From Panorpa germanica (Eukaryota; Arthropoda; Insecta; Mecoptera; Panorpidae), in NCBI GenBank assembly GCA_963678705.1, contig OY783212.1, positions 13,826,001 through 13,890,000 on the forward strand: a stretch of 64,000 nt of DNA, given 5' to 3'. Below the pieces are notes generated by a model. It ran no database searches and had not been told where the DNA came from. It saw nothing but the letters and a program-made list of their open reading frames with translations. This document shows, in pieces, positions 24,291 to 37,232 of the stretch (the stretch's first letter is position 1; every line of letters starts with the position of its first letter). The translations under genes and the position numbers were made by a program.

Positions 24291-25355
24291 AAATATATCC
24301 ATGCAAACTTCATGTGTTTCCCAGTATTTCATAATCCGTAAACACTAATTACCTGGACGATTACAATGAAAGTGTTGTATTACACCATATCATAATAAAG
24401 GTCCCATGTAAATGTTGAGTACGAGTCTGTATCACACTTATACAATACATACTCATAAGAGCATAACGCATATAAAGTTTTTAACGTGTATAAACAATGA
24501 AGAAAGATAATGTTACACATGTAATCAAAATATTATATTGTTACAATGTCCTGTTATAAATCCAAATCAGCATCAATTGAATGCTATCTGCCGTGGTTAC
24601 AGTTTTGTTTCAGATATGTTCTGCTTAACGAAAAGCTCTACGTTGTGCTATGATGGTGAAAAGCTTAAATTGCAGAATCAAACTAGGAATTGAGCAATAT
24701 ATATTTAACCAATAAATAAAAAAACTAAAACTAAATATTTAAAATTCCAATTTTTATATGACTAGGATATTGAATACTATATATATTTCTAAGTCTTAAG
24801 CGTAAGTTTGAGAACCATAATAAAGGTTATAAAATTTATGACAAACCCTTAGAAATGTTACCAGTCATATAATAATTGGAATTTAACTAGAAAATATAGC
24901 AATATTCATTTTCAAAACTTATTTTTGCGGTTTCAACTCATTAAAAATCAATGGAAGAAAGCTTAAAATGTAGATACGTTATTTATCTAACTAATTGCAG
25001 CTTTAGATTTTGATTCGCGTTATAGTTACTTACATAAAACGATTTAAACATAAAAAAACATGTTTTTTTAAATAATATTTAATCTGCTGTATAATATCGC
25101 CATCTATATTTCGCGACTCAAAAATGGCCAAGTATCGTTTCACCTTAAATTACGAAATTTAAAAACGTGTTAAATCTAAAATCTTAAATGTTTTCCAATC
25201 CAGTTCGACTCTGTTGTTCAGCATAGGTGCGGTTTTGAGGCCGGACCCTCGGTTTCTCTATGGTCCACATTATGAAATATATTCAACATAATACATAACT
25301 TCTTGCCATATAATATAATATATAATAATATAATACAATTTCTCTATACCGCTCA
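24291..25355. other. AT-rich non-coding DNA
   Basis: A GC-richer string GGTGCGGTTTTGAGGCCGGA at about 25226 stands out, with no explanation. Otherwise featureless. Confidence 0.5.
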
Positions 25356-25393
25356 CCACACACACATACACACACACACACACTCACACACAC
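25356..25393. repeat. (CA)n microsatellite
   Basis: CA dinucleotides with ATA and CTC interruptions, 38 bp. Confidence 0.9.
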
Positions 25394-25803
25394 TTCTTCA
25401 CCATACACCATACAAAGTAATGGAAGTCTACAAAAAAGTCAAACGAATTAATGTAGCAGTTGGGTCATATTGTGATTTATGAAAAAAAAATCCATTTTAG
25501 GGAGAAAACTTATATTATTTATGTAGAAATATTTTTTTGTTATGAAGATGTGGGTGGAAGAGAGTATGGTGGAAGAGAGTATGAATGCTAAAACAATTTA
25601 AGGATTTACGAAGGATATTAAATTACCGAGAAATGTTTTTACATCGTTTTGTAAGTGTGTAAGCTATTATGGATTAAACGGGGCTGAAAGGATTAAGTCG
25701 CATGTTTGAAAATGACAAATGATGTCTCGCTTAATGTAATATGATAGTTTGTTAATAGTTATTATATAGACTTTACATAATTAATTTTAATTAAAAATTA
25801 ATT

Positions 25804-25829
25804 TAATTTTTTTTCTATTTCAGGTGAGT
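25804..25829 (+). other. Candidate recursive-splicing (ratchet) site
   Basis: A long pyrimidine tract (TTTTTTTTTCTATTTCAG) is joined without a gap to GTGAGT, so the same AG/GT boundary at 25823/25824 is a near-consensus acceptor and donor at once. In Drosophila long introns this juxtaposition defines ratchet points used to remove the intron in steps. A normal donor, GTAAGT, follows 63 nt downstream. That matches the 'RS exon' arrangement known from vertebrates, or simply an alternative exon. This is sequence evidence only; no transcript is seen. Confidence 0.4.
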
Positions 25830-25886
25830 AATGAGTTCTCATCTGATTCTGAAGCTGCCAAGATAGTTTTAATTAACAAGAGATTA
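25824..25886 (+). CDS. Candidate 63-nt internal exon (21 codons)
   Basis: The segment is bounded by an excellent acceptor (polypyrimidine plus CAG at 25821-25823) and an excellent donor (GTAAGTGT from 25887). It is exactly 21 codons long and reads open from its first base as VSNEFSSDSE, then AAKIVLINKRL. The composition (Ser, Glu, Asp, Lys, Ala) is unlike the Ile/Tyr/Phe-rich random frames elsewhere in the window. Its length is a multiple of three, so it could be skipped or included without shifting the frame. I do not recognise the peptide and assign no function. The frame continues past the donor to 26009 only as low-complexity sequence. Alternatives are a recursive-splicing exon that is normally not retained, or chance. 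No partner exon was found in the window. Confidence 0.35.
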
Positions 25887-28800
25887 GTAAGTGTACGTAT
25901 TAAAAACAACTTTTACATTTTAAGAGATTCTCATTTATGCCATTTATTATTATACATCGCTAAACACAGCTTTTACCTCTTACATACAAGTTTTAGGTTA
26001 ATATTATAAGATTACTAATCAAATGTTATCTTCCGACATAAATGTATGCTTTCTAGTCTTAATGAAGTTTCTTATGCAAGATTTGATAATGTTTCATAAG
26101 AAATTAATATATTAATACAAGATTTTTAATGTTATTTACATTAATTCAATGCATATGTAACAAAATTATCTGAAACTTCGGTAAATAATAAAACGTAATG
26201 TTAGGTTATAAATATTACGTTAAATTCTACATGAATTTACGTTTTGTTTTTAGCGGGACAGGATTATTTCATTGTCTTGTTACAAGTTTCATTTATATTT
26301 GGCATTTGGGATTTATATTTGACCAGATTGAGAATATACAAACATCTAGAAAGAATGAAAATTCAGATGTGAGATATTGTTAGTGGAAACAATTGACTTT
26401 AAGATTAAGACAAATTGTCACTGAAAAAAAAACAAAAAATTTAAAAAAATAGATTTGAAGAAAGGACAAGTTGTAATAGGAAATGTGAAGAAATTGAATG
26501 TTGGCTGTGATGTAACAAAATAAATACAGTTACGAAAGTTTAATTATATATCTATTGAAAATAGCTGAAAATTGCTTTTGTTACTATATTTACATACTTT
26601 AAATTCTTTTAAACAAAAAATTTCTTGTTAAACAAAAAATAGGTCAGTGTAACAAAATTTTTGTTCTGTTTCAAACAAAATGTGTTTTACTACTTGCTTG
26701 ATGTGTTTTATATAACATAAAGCAAACTTATATTTCAACAGTGACTGAAACTTTTAGTCACCGCACTCAAGACATTTTTATACATACAACTACTACTGAC
26801 AAGTGACAGTGTATATGTGAATAGTAGTTTGAAAAATGTTGTTTAATAAAAATAAATATTACTTAAATTCATGTACTTTTAACTACTTCTAAAACTCATG
26901 CATAATTTAGTTATGAAATTTTTGAAATTTTACTTATTTTAAACCATAAATCTTTTTTACAGAATTGTATATAGAAGTTTTCTAGAAGTGTTAAGTATGG
27001 TAAAGAAGTCTTGACGATATAAAACGAAAAATATTTTAAAATAGCAAAAGAAATGCATCTTACTTATGAATAACACTTAATTAATATCGTACGAATGGTA
27101 TAAAACTGCTTAATAATTAAGATAACAAAGTTTTAAGCAATATTTTCAGCTTCTATGCAAGCTAACCGTGTTTCGGACAATAAAGTTTAGATGCTTGCCG
27201 TTCTGATGTAGTGCACTTTAAGCAGAAGTCTATGAAGAGAAATAGAGATGTAGTGTACTGACAATAAAAATCAAGGACAGGTTAATATTTGAAATATGAC
27301 ACATACGAATGTGATAATAAAAATAAAAAAAGTGGAGAACATGCAAATACATACGTAGTCCAGTACTTTTCTCTTAACTAAAGTTTCTCGTACTATAAAT
27401 CTCATAAATAAATATATCAAAATATGAATTAATACGTTGTGAAAATGATTCTTGTAGATATAGTTGAGTAGTGGCTAATTTTGCATAAATCTCTTTTTGA
27501 CTATATTTCAAACATTGTAATGTAACTGCCAGTTTAAAACTTAGTTAAATTGTGCAGAAACGAAAGATTTGGTATTCTGATAAAACCAGAATTTAATTGT
27601 GCGAATAAACTCATGTTCAACTAAATTACGTCGTTCTACATTTCGAAAATACACGGTTTTTCTGAACGTTAAATCAGTTACAAAATGTGACAGATAAATG
27701 ACCATTACAATTTGAATTATTTGTTAGTTGAAGTATGAGTAATACCCCGTTGTTTTGTTTTGATGAGATAAACACCTAATTCCATATACCTATATATTAT
27801 TAACATAATGTGAATGAATTATTGTTATTATAACCGTAGCTATATAATTTTTTTGATTTATCTTATATACTTCGTCCTATTTCCGAAGCTGTGTTTTATC
27901 AACAACAACCATTTGCTATGTGGACATTTTTGTGGTGACGATTATGTATAAACTTAATTAATTTAACTTAAAAACAACCACATGCTGAAAATATAAGCCT
28001 AACCCAACGCGAAGACATAGTTGTCAACGTCAAGCATCAATGCTCATCCACTGTGCCATTTAATAAACTTTTTCACATGAGCTTTTAACTTTGTTTATAT
28101 ACTTACTGAAAACGAGTAAAAAAGTAACGTAATAAAAAATTAGATTTTTAACATTTGTTAATTTAGAAAATGAACTAAGAAATAAATGTAAGCAGATTGA
28201 AAGTTTAAAAAGCAAGTACAATAAAATAAAATACATACATACTAAGAACAAGAACAAGAACAAAGAAGTAGTCTATAATAAACCAAACATAAATTTTACA
28301 TATCATTATATGAAAAGGTAGTTAATTTTATCACGAACCTAAAATGTGAATATGCAAGTAACATGTTAAGTACGTTATACACAAAATAAAATTTAACTAG
28401 TAGGTACTAAAAACAGCTACTCGTACTTTAGTGCTCTGTTTCTTTGTAACTTCTCAATGGATTAACAGAAGTCGATAAATCATTCTTTCAGCTTACTCTA
28501 TCTAGCGTCTATACTATTATATATTGTTAAGTCAATAAAGCACAGGACGCGTTACAAGATGTACCCTTTTATCACTTTTGAAATTACCGCTGTTTACTGT
28601 TATATTGAATTCTAAACTTTATTTAAAACATTTTCTATAGCAGCACGTACTTGTTCCTTTATATTTTATATAAAATAAATACTAGTATGAACCCAATTCG
28701 TGCTTTAAATGCATCTTAAGACTCACATACAACTAAAGACGGACGCCTTTTTTCAGGTTAGAGTAGATTGAAAATTTACGCGACTTTCATGTTTACTCCT

Positions 28801-28939
28801 TGATCTGATTGAAAAGAAGGGTCTTTTGACAAAATATTTGTATTTGCCGACACAAATACATACGAATAAACTTTTAAGACTTTTTATATGTATAAACATG
28901 TTTACATACATACAAATACGAAGTATCTACTCGTACAGA
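25887..28939. other. AT-rich non-coding DNA, 3 kb
   Basis: TACTCGTA sites at 28418 and 28928, and a small hexamer repeat (AAGAAC)3 at 28244-28263. GTGACTGAAACTTTTAGTCAC at 26742 is a short hairpin. No other exon-like segment with both splice sites was seen. The frames at 26198-26383 and 28060-28263 are unsupported. Confidence 0.5.
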
Positions 28940-28959
28940 TACAGGGTGTATCTAAAATG
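28940..28959 (+). mobile_element. Possible DNA-repeat terminus TACAGGGTGTATC
   Basis: TACAGGGTGTATCTAAAATG resembles the start of insect repeats with ACAGGGTGT ends and is preceded by TA. No partner end is visible nearby; the nearest inverted match is ACACCCTGTA at 21205. Weak call. Confidence 0.25.
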
Positions 28960-29376
28960 TAATCTGTGTTGAACGAGAAATAAAAAAAAAAATGTATTTT
29001 ATTAGTTTTGATGTATTGACGAAACAAGAACTGTTGTTCAAGAAATAGAGCATATTAGTTTGTTATTTAGTGTGCTTTTTAAGTTTTTTAAATCTAAAAG
29101 TATTAAGTTTAATATAAAAGTATTTAAAATACTCAAGTTATTGGTTTATTACCTTATTTAAATTGTTTTAAATTATGTAGGTAAAATTTGTTTAAATCTA
29201 TCAAACAATTAGATCTTTCAGCATCATTTGTAGAAAGATTTATGAGATCTCAAGCTGATCACAGCGAGTGACCGAGAGTATATATACTTGATGCTGCATT
29301 GCTGTGTTGTCAATGTCGATTCCGGGAGAAACCAGAAATAGGCCGACGTTAAAAAAAAGAAAATTAATCTCTCAAT
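28960..29376. other. AT-rich non-coding DNA
   Basis: A mild GC-richer patch near 29240-29345 contains CACAGCGAGTGACCGAGAG. No feature could be assigned. Confidence 0.5.
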
Positions 29377-29980
29377 AATAATAAAGTTTTTAAAGAAGGA
29401 CAGCAAGGTTTAGATTGGGAAATGAGGAAAAAGAAACAGATACTGGGAAAGTAGTGAGGAAAGAATGTGTAGAGTGTGCGGAACGGAGGACGAAACACTG
29501 GAGCACATTAAGTTTGATTGTAAGGAAAAAGTAGGGAGTGAGATGAACATTAGGCAGCTCTTAAAAGGGGGCAAGGAAGGGGACAGATGGATGGCAGAAA
29601 TAACTAGAAGAAGGAAGGCTGAAGCTTTTTAAATCTTTTTAAGGCAGACGAATGTAATACCGAAAGTGAAGGGAAGAGGTGGATGGCGGAGATAGAGAAA
29701 AAAAACTAGGAAAGAGAAGGAATGGCAGAGTAGAAACAGGAGGAACAGTAGCAGGAAGAGCGAAGCAGTAGCAGTAGTAGTTTTGTTTTTATTTTTATAA
29801 AGAATTTTATATATTTTTTATTTCGTTTGGGAGGAATGAGAATGTTTAGATTTAATAAGGATCAAAATTGAATTAAGCACAATGACATGTATATAAATGA
29901 GTATAGGCACAAGAATGTAGGGCCAAATGGCAAAAACGTTAAAAAAAAAATTAAATAATAATAATAAATAATAAAGTTTT
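29377..29980 (+). mobile_element. 5'-truncated non-LTR retrotransposon with 14-bp target duplication
   Basis: AATAATAAAGTTTT at 29377-29390 is repeated exactly at 29967-29980. Between them lies a purine-rich element, consisting of an ORF2 C-terminal remnant, a 3' UTR of about 310 bp and an A-rich tail (AAAAAAAAAA, then AAT triplets). This is the signature of target-primed reverse transcription of a heavily truncated copy. The base composition (G/A-rich sense strand) differs sharply from surrounding DNA. It belongs to a different family from the remnants at 4 and 21.6 kb. Confidence 0.85.
29403..29632 (+). pseudogene. Non-LTR ORF2 C-terminus with CxxC...HxxxxC tail, frameshifted
   Basis: The translation begins ARFRLGNEEKE. 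After one frame change near 29437 it continues RYWESSEERMCRVCGTEDE, then TLEHIKFDC, and ends KAEAF with TAA at 29630-29632. FRLGNE...RYW...CRxC...ExxEH...C is the typical C-terminal stretch of R1/Jockey-type polyproteins of insects, especially well known from ant genomes. The Cys-x2-Cys and His-x4-Cys residues of the presumed zinc-binding tail are intact; the frameshift lies just before them. Only about 75 codons of an original polyprotein of over 1000 remain. Confidence 0.8.
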
Positions 29981-32280
29981 AATCTCCACTGTCAAATTTT
30001 CTGCGAACGTCTCAGATTTTAATTTTAGTAAAGAAAATCTCTATCAATTTATCAAATGACCTTTGTATATTTATTAGTTATAAAATAAAAATAGAATGGG
30101 CTGAATGCTACAAGAAAAAACTCTACAGTAATATTCCTACAATATTTCGACAGTAATCAAATATAACGATATTGAATTTGAAATACAGTTCATTACGTTT
30201 GATAAAGAGTCAGGTGAATTTATATTTATATAACAACGTGCGTTTTTTTTTTTGAAGTTTTTTATTCATTGAAGCGTACATAAAATGTTTAGATATTTCA
30301 TCATCAAAGAGCTATTTTTTTTAATGTTTCTGCTTGAAATAATTTTGACTGCATCATTTCTTTGAAAGTAAATTTATGTAGGGGTTTGTTTATTTGATAC
30401 TTATTTTCACTTGAATTTCTTAAGGCATTTGTCAAATTAAATAAATAACATTTTACTTAAGTACAAAGTTTCAAACAAAATTGTTTTGTGTTTCTTGTTA
30501 TTTCAAATTAAAATAGATGTAGGTTATAGTAGAGTGGTGCAGAGTGGTCTGAAAAATAAAGTTATTTTGTAACAAAATGTCCCGGAATTTAGCGATCAGT
30601 TCAAAAATAAGCTCTACTAGATATGTAATACTAGCAAACGTCTAATTGAATATAAAATTGGTGGCTTTAATACTTATAAATTGGTTAGGGCTTTCTTTAA
30701 TATAAATAAATTTTAATTTGCAAGTGATGATCTTAAAAAAATCAAGCATAATTCATTAATACCATATAAATAACTACTACAATATATTTTTTTCAATGCA
30801 ATATAATTATAATAAAATAAAAATAACAATATTTGGTAAGGTTTTTGGGTAATTCAACAAATTCTACATGCACCAAGTGTCTAAACTTTATTTGTACAGT
30901 AAATTTTTGCCATAATTATAGATTATGCTTTGTTTTCTTGCTTTACTTGCAAGTTATAACTTATTCATATTAAATAAAACCCCTAGCCTCTTGTAAATAT
31001 TTAATCAGTTCATTTAACTGTAAGTTTTACACCACTAATAATACCCATTTGCGAACTTTTCGCTAACTTCAGGTACTTTCTGACAAATGTTTCCTGTTTC
31101 AGTTCAAATTTTGTGTGGTACTGTAAGGTAAAGAAACAATATACAAAAATACAGAATTAATTGTAAATATTGGTAGAAATAGGGTAGATTTATTTTAAAA
31201 AAGGCAGTAAAATAGGTCACAAAACGTTATATATTACACAACATTGTTTACGCACTAGGTGACATTAGTTATGTTGAGTGAACCTTAAATACACGTAACT
31301 GTGCGTAACACGTAGCGCGTATGTTTAAGGAAGCACAAAAACTTATTCAGTAATAAATCCCGAAAAAACAACAGATGTGGTTCACGAACTACGGTTTTTC
31401 ACAGAATTAAAACAAAGAAATAACTTTAATTATAAAATAAAAAACTTCTTATTATTATGAATATCATAATTAAAAACTATTGTAATTATAAAACTATTAA
31501 AAGTAATTATAAACGTACGATATATCCTTAAACTACATTTTATAATACAAGTACAAATATAAAACGCCTTTACAAATAATTACACCGCAACCATCGTAAC
31601 ATCATAAGTGTTGTAAGCTTTTCTTATTAAATAAAATAAATAAAAATAAGAAAATGAAGTTTTCAACAACAAATGGTGAATTATATATAAACTCGTAACA
31701 CGGTTTCTATACTTAAATTTTAGGGTTAAAATATTCACATTACATGAAAATAAGACGTTATAATTCATGTTAAAAACTGTCGCCTTAGGGAAAAATTATA
31801 ACAAGTGCTGTTATTTTAATTTCGTTGTTCTCACGCTTTCTTCCGCCCGAGTCGTTCCTTGCCCTCTGTGCTCCTTTCCCTCACTTGGTAAGACACAAAG
31901 ACAACGCTAGATGGGGTAACGGTAGTAAGAAACGAGCCAACGGTATAAAGCTCTATTTAAAGCTTTATGAATATTTTAAAAATACAGGAAAGGATTAGGA
32001 AGATACCATGTTCTTTTCTTGAAGACGTCATATTAAATTATTTTGCGATGAAATTTTGTTACATGTATTTAACTTGTTTAACGATGATATATTATAGAGC
32101 TGTATGTTTTAGTCCGTCCATGATTTTATAATCTAATTTGTAAACATGAAGAAAAATAACACGTCGTGTTATTTTATTCAGTAAAAATGGTATTTAAAGG
32201 TGGATGTTTGAAAATATTCTGACATCTTATGCGTTAAAGTATCTATAACTAGGAAAGATCACTGGGGTAGAAATGTAACG
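29981..32280. other. AT-rich non-coding DNA, 2.3 kb
   Basis: A GC- and C-richer patch at 31830-31960 (CTTTCTTCCGCCCGAGTCG, CTCACTTGGTAAGACAC) contains a donor-like GTAAGA but no matching open frame. The remainder is featureless. Confidence 0.5.
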
Positions 32281-32372
32281 CTTGTAGCACGCTAGCAAGG
32301 TGAATCTTGTACTCTTGTGGTAGGTAGAAAATGAATCTTAGAATTAGCTTGTAGCAAGTTTGAAACATACAT
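32281..32372 (+). repeat. TAGCTTGTAGCAAG repeat family, two degenerate units
   Basis: GCTTGTAGCACGCTAGCAAG and, about 60 bp on, GAATTAGCTTGTAGCAAG, with GTAGAAAATGAATCTTAGAA between them. The order and spelling match the minus-strand copy at 11.58 kb and the cluster at 49.1-49.6 kb. Confidence 0.5.
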
Positions 32373-35300
32373 TGAAAAGTAATTTTCTATCTCGATGTTC
32401 TATGGTGTTACTTTCTACATTGTAACATAGCAACTAAAAATTAAAGGGACCTTAATTATATTTTATTTGTACCATTATGTCCTTTAACTCTAATATTTTA
32501 TCAGGTAGCTGCAGAGTTGACTGAATGAGTACAGTAGCAGTAAGATGAAAACTCTTTCTGGAATTTATTTGACGCTTACCTATTTATTCATTATGGAGGT
32601 ATCCTGTAAATTATGTCTCATTTGCAGATGTTAAATTATAATCCCATTGTTAAAATATTTAAATTTAATTTTAATTACATGAATTGTATTTTTAATTAAA
32701 TGCAAAGTGTATAACGCGTACATACAATGTGCTTCGAAATATTGGCCTGTCTGCCAGCCTGCCTGCCTCGCTGAACAAAACCGTTCCGTGATAAAATTAT
32801 TTAAAATATGAGAAAATAAAAACCTCTCATTCTAAATATTAAAAAAAAAAATTATATAAAGAGAGTCATATGGCTTATATTATATTATATACATAATTTC
32901 TACTTTGGGTATTCATCACAGTGTAAATTTGATAAAACAGTTCATAAAAAAGAGTTTAAAATAAAGCGTATCTTTTATGAATTTAAACAATTTTAAAAAT
33001 GTTTGTGTCAATGGATTTTTTTTCAAGCGCACCGGTCGTTGGTCATGCCCCATAATTACAAAACCTTTTTAATTATTTTGCTATAGAAAAAGGTGTTTTT
33101 ATTATATTTTTAATAACATAAAATATTGTGGTTTATATTTAGCCAAATGCTTTCAGCATATTCTTATTACAACTATTAAATAATAAATAAAGTATACTTT
33201 AAATGAATACGTATTGGTTTTTAGTCAATGAAAATAATTTACAAGTAAAGCAATAACTAAAATGTACGAGTATAATTAAGCCGCATGAAATGTAGTGATA
33301 ATAGACATACTTAATTATTTTTCATTGTTCCTTCAATCACAGTGTATTTAAAATTTATTTAATATTAAAAAGTTAACCTTTGCCATAAGAAATGGTATAT
33401 AAATATTATGTTTTGTTACTTATTTTATTATATAAAAAATTCTCCTTTGGGTTACTAAAATTTTACCAAAATCTTTGTAAAGATTTTTTTATTTTTTATT
33501 TTTAGAATCAAAGAAATAAATTAGGTTTATGCCTTAATTATTTGTACAATATTTCCTTTTCCTGGACCAATGCTTTACATAATTGTAAATCTAACATTCT
33601 AATACTATATAAATTTGTAATACCATTTTAATAGTTTGTCTATATGAAAACTAGGCTGATTCCTCAAATACTTTTGATTTCTATTTATTGTGAACATAAA
33701 ATATAAAAATTTCAACAACAGTGTCAAGGGTCAACCAATCACTTAGTTTACTATCGGGGTCAAATTCTACAAACAAACATTAATCAATGAAGTGTCATTT
33801 GTTGACCTCATGCCGGAATTGATCTACCATTAATTTTATTGTATTTTCTTCTGTTGTAAATATTTTATACTTAATATGCAGTTGTCATTTGGTATTATTT
33901 CATCATCATTTATCTTTGTCTTGCGTTTTAAATGTCAAATAGTGGAAATAAGTTTTACGGTAAAGAAGTAGTTATTCTCACCGATATTTTAAACAACTCT
34001 CCAACTCTCTTGCGGTCAATTGTACTCCTCAAAGTATGTCTCAATATAAAATTAATTAATTTATACATATTTATAAAAACGTGTCACTAAGCATGTATCT
34101 AAGATGAGTGCATTACTCGTATAAGGATTAAAATTGATTGTATGTACCTAATTACCTGCTAAACTTGTAACAAAATCTAGTTACATTTAATTTAAATATT
34201 TTATAATACTTGAAATGGAATTGTTAAGAAGATTATGTAAATAGGTAAAAAGGTATATGTGCTTATTTTTAAAAAAACCGAGAAATAGACGCGTTGTATA
34301 TTAGGTATCTTTTCTTATGTTTAGTGAGTATCCTTGTGTGCGTTTCTTCGTGTGCTCTTTAGCGTTTTTTGTGCGTATATTTCAGTGCGCTTTTCCATGC
34401 AACCAGAAGAATGTTACAGATGAAGACAATTGTTATCTAACTGGTTTTTTATTACCCTAAACATTCATCCTTCTATTTCATCTTCTCAATTCAAATTGCT
34501 GTGTTTCATATGGGTACAAATTTATATAAAGGGTTTTATGTTTAACTTTTATAACTTAATATTTCTATCCTACAGTTACTGGCATCTCCAAAGTAAGTAT
34601 CTAGTAACAAGTGTTGTCATACATTCGTAAACGGTAAAGCATCTCAAGTCGTTCAACATTTATTCACCTTGTTGGTCTATTACTCTTAACCTGCGGTTTC
34701 GCCGTTACGAAAGAAAGTTATGTGGTGTGGTTTTCCGCTACGCCATTTCTGTGGCTGTAGCTGTGACTGTTAGTGTGAGTGGCAGGCGACAATAATATTT
34801 CTTATTTCATCCATCTGTCTTTTTTTTTATCGACAGATTTGATGTCCCCAACTGTTATTTCCTTTGGGCGATATCTTTCAAACCCCTTTTTATTTTATTG
34901 CCTCAATGTTCTTTCTAGTTTGAAAGGATGGGCATAGAATAAGGTGTCAGGGGTTTTTGAAATACCTTCTGTTTATTGTAGTGTTTAGTTCACAATAGTA
35001 TATTTTTATGTATTTAGGGTTACTGATAATTTTTTTAATATTGTTATTTTATATTCGTCACACGCTGCTTTTCCTTTAACCTTTATGATATATAAATAAT
35101 ACGAGTTCGTGAATATTTGTACACATATAACCTCTAACTGCTTTCATCCTGTGGGAATAATTATCTCAATCTATTTATTTTTTGATTCGTTTTCGGAAAA
35201 AATGGGGAGCAGTTGTCATATCAAAAAATAAAACATTTCTTGATCAATTAATAAATTAATTAGAATGCAATGATTAATTCACCTCTTCTATACGATACGC

Positions 35301-36399
35301 GTTGTATTAAATTGTATTATAGGAATATATAGTTATACATACCTACGACACAAAAGAAGTCAATATCGATAGAGGAAGAACTTATGCTATGCTCCTCTAA
35401 AGCAACTTTTATTTTTGATTTATTTTTACTTATAACTTTTTATTATAGAAGTTACTACAAAAAGAGATCAGCAAAAGTTGTAGATAATATTAATTCCGAA
35501 ATAAAAAATGTTTGTGACTGTTTTAAGGATAAACAAAGAAAACGGTTTACATACTTATTTTCAAGATCAATCAAGAACAAAAAACAGTACATACTATATA
35601 CATGTAATAATGTTTAAAGATGCACATACCTTTGCAATTGTACATACATACGACATACTGTATTTATTTTACATCACAACAGCATATACATAGCATATGC
35701 AATATACATGAATGTATATACCTTGAATATAGTATGTATATCCAAATTTCCTGGATATTCGCGTTATGTAAAGGTGATTACTATATTACATTTCCAACGT
35801 GTAAAGATATCTCTATCACCTATAACTGACATTAACATTGTGGTAACCGTGATTCGTCCCTAACAAGATAACAAGATTTTAATTGAAATATACTCGTATT
35901 TGTGTTCTTACAATTACTGTTGTCATAAAACAGATTGTAATGAGTTGTTTTTTAAAACCCACAACGACACAGAGCAGTTAACGTAATAGACATTTTACGA
36001 GAATGTAACCTGTTCCTGTTTAATTCTTTTCGTGACTCTGATTTACTTCCTCCTACACTAATACTATGTTATAATACCTGCTGTTTTATGTACTTGTAAT
36101 ATATAGAATACAAGTTTAATGACTACATTACATGTTTGTACCTAATGGGATTAATTAATTAAGACAAATTCCCCGTAAATATAACATTAAGTATTCAAGT
36201 CTAGACTCTAAGATTATTTTTAGGCACACGCGCTTGTTGGAACACGCGAGAATAATCTAAAGTTAAGTAGTTACCTGTAATTAAATTAACATAAAAAATT
36301 CATTATACCTACATGAATTATATGAACTTAAAATTGATTATAAAATACTTAATATTTTAGGAAACATAATTTTTAATATCAGCAAGATATTTTGCAGAT
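32373..36399. other. AT-rich non-coding DNA, 4 kb
   Basis: TACTCGTA octamers at 33265 (minus), 34114 and 35891. CTGCCAGCCTGCCTGCCTCGC at 32752-32772 is a small (CTGCC)n tandem. A loose TGTGCGTTTCTT-like repetition occurs at 34330-34395. Frames at 34430-34630 and 35384-35829 overlap, carry no motif and are not called. Confidence 0.5.
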
Positions 36400-36640
36400 T
36401 TGACACCTATCATCATGGCGCTGCGGTCATTCCTTTCATAGATTCATTCCATTCCTTTATCATACCCATTTTCTTCTCTTTACGTCATAGATGTATAGGT
36501 TTTTTTCACTTGCTCTTTATATCTTTCCATGGGCTTCATCTTCCTTTTGCACCCACTAAGTTCCTTCCAGATGTTTCTTAGCCGGTCTCTTTTCGGTCCT
36601 TCTTACTTCCGCCTATATTCTTATATTTGTTCTTAATAGT
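36400..36640 (-). pseudogene. Possible eroded transposon coding sequence, unassigned
   Basis: Read on the minus strand, short open pieces in different frames give RDRLRNIWKELSGCKRKM, then MERYKEQVKKTY. After a frame change they give MGMIKEWNESMKGMTAA. The charged, gene-like composition contrasts with neighbouring random frames and is interrupted by stops and shifts, as expected for an old mobile-element ORF. I do not recognise the family, and it could equally be a chance purine-rich strand. Confidence 0.25.
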
Positions 36641-37229
36641 ATTATCCCATGTTCATTTTCACATCTTTTACCTTCACATATTATATCGTCCAGGTGTTAT
36701 TTCATGTAAAAACGAAACTTATATATCTTAAACGACACTTTTGGTCACCTTATCGTATCAAAAAACGCTAGAATATTTTGTATTGTGAATTTAACTATTT
36801 CAACTAAAAATCCAATTCTCTTCTTCCTGTGATAAATACATTTATATTAAGCGACAATTCTATCGCAGAATGTACACTTAAGAATCTTTTTAAATTTTTA
36901 ATATGTAAGTTTCAATACAATTTTTATCAAAGTGCAAAGAGCTTGATTTTAAAACAAAAGAAATAGAAATTAGTTACTTAACAAATTGGTATTATAATAA
37001 TAGCTGCATATTGTTTTCTCTGTGTCATTTATAGCTATTGGTTAATTAATAATTATTTTGATAATTGCATATATTTTTTAATTTAGCTGAACATAAAGTC
37101 AGATGAAAATTATTATTTTGGTACATTCTAATGCCGACAGTTCACGCTCGCCAAGAAAGGCGACATCGAGTGTGTATTGTATCTCTCGCCTCGTGTTGGC
37201 TTGCGTCATATGATGAGCGTTCTCTTGTC
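36641..37229. other. Non-coding DNA, GC-richer near 37140-37225
   Basis: CACGCTCGCCAAGAAAGGCGAC and TCTCGCCTCGTGTTGGCTTGCG directly precede the first Harbinger-like MITE and do not recur before the second. They are therefore host flank, not element. Confidence 0.45.
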
Positions 37230-37232
37230 TTA

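Noticed and set aside
28757-28770. CCTTTTTTCAG/GTTAGA as a further recursive splice site
   Set aside because: Good acceptor but a poor donor (GTTAGA) and no downstream exon definition.
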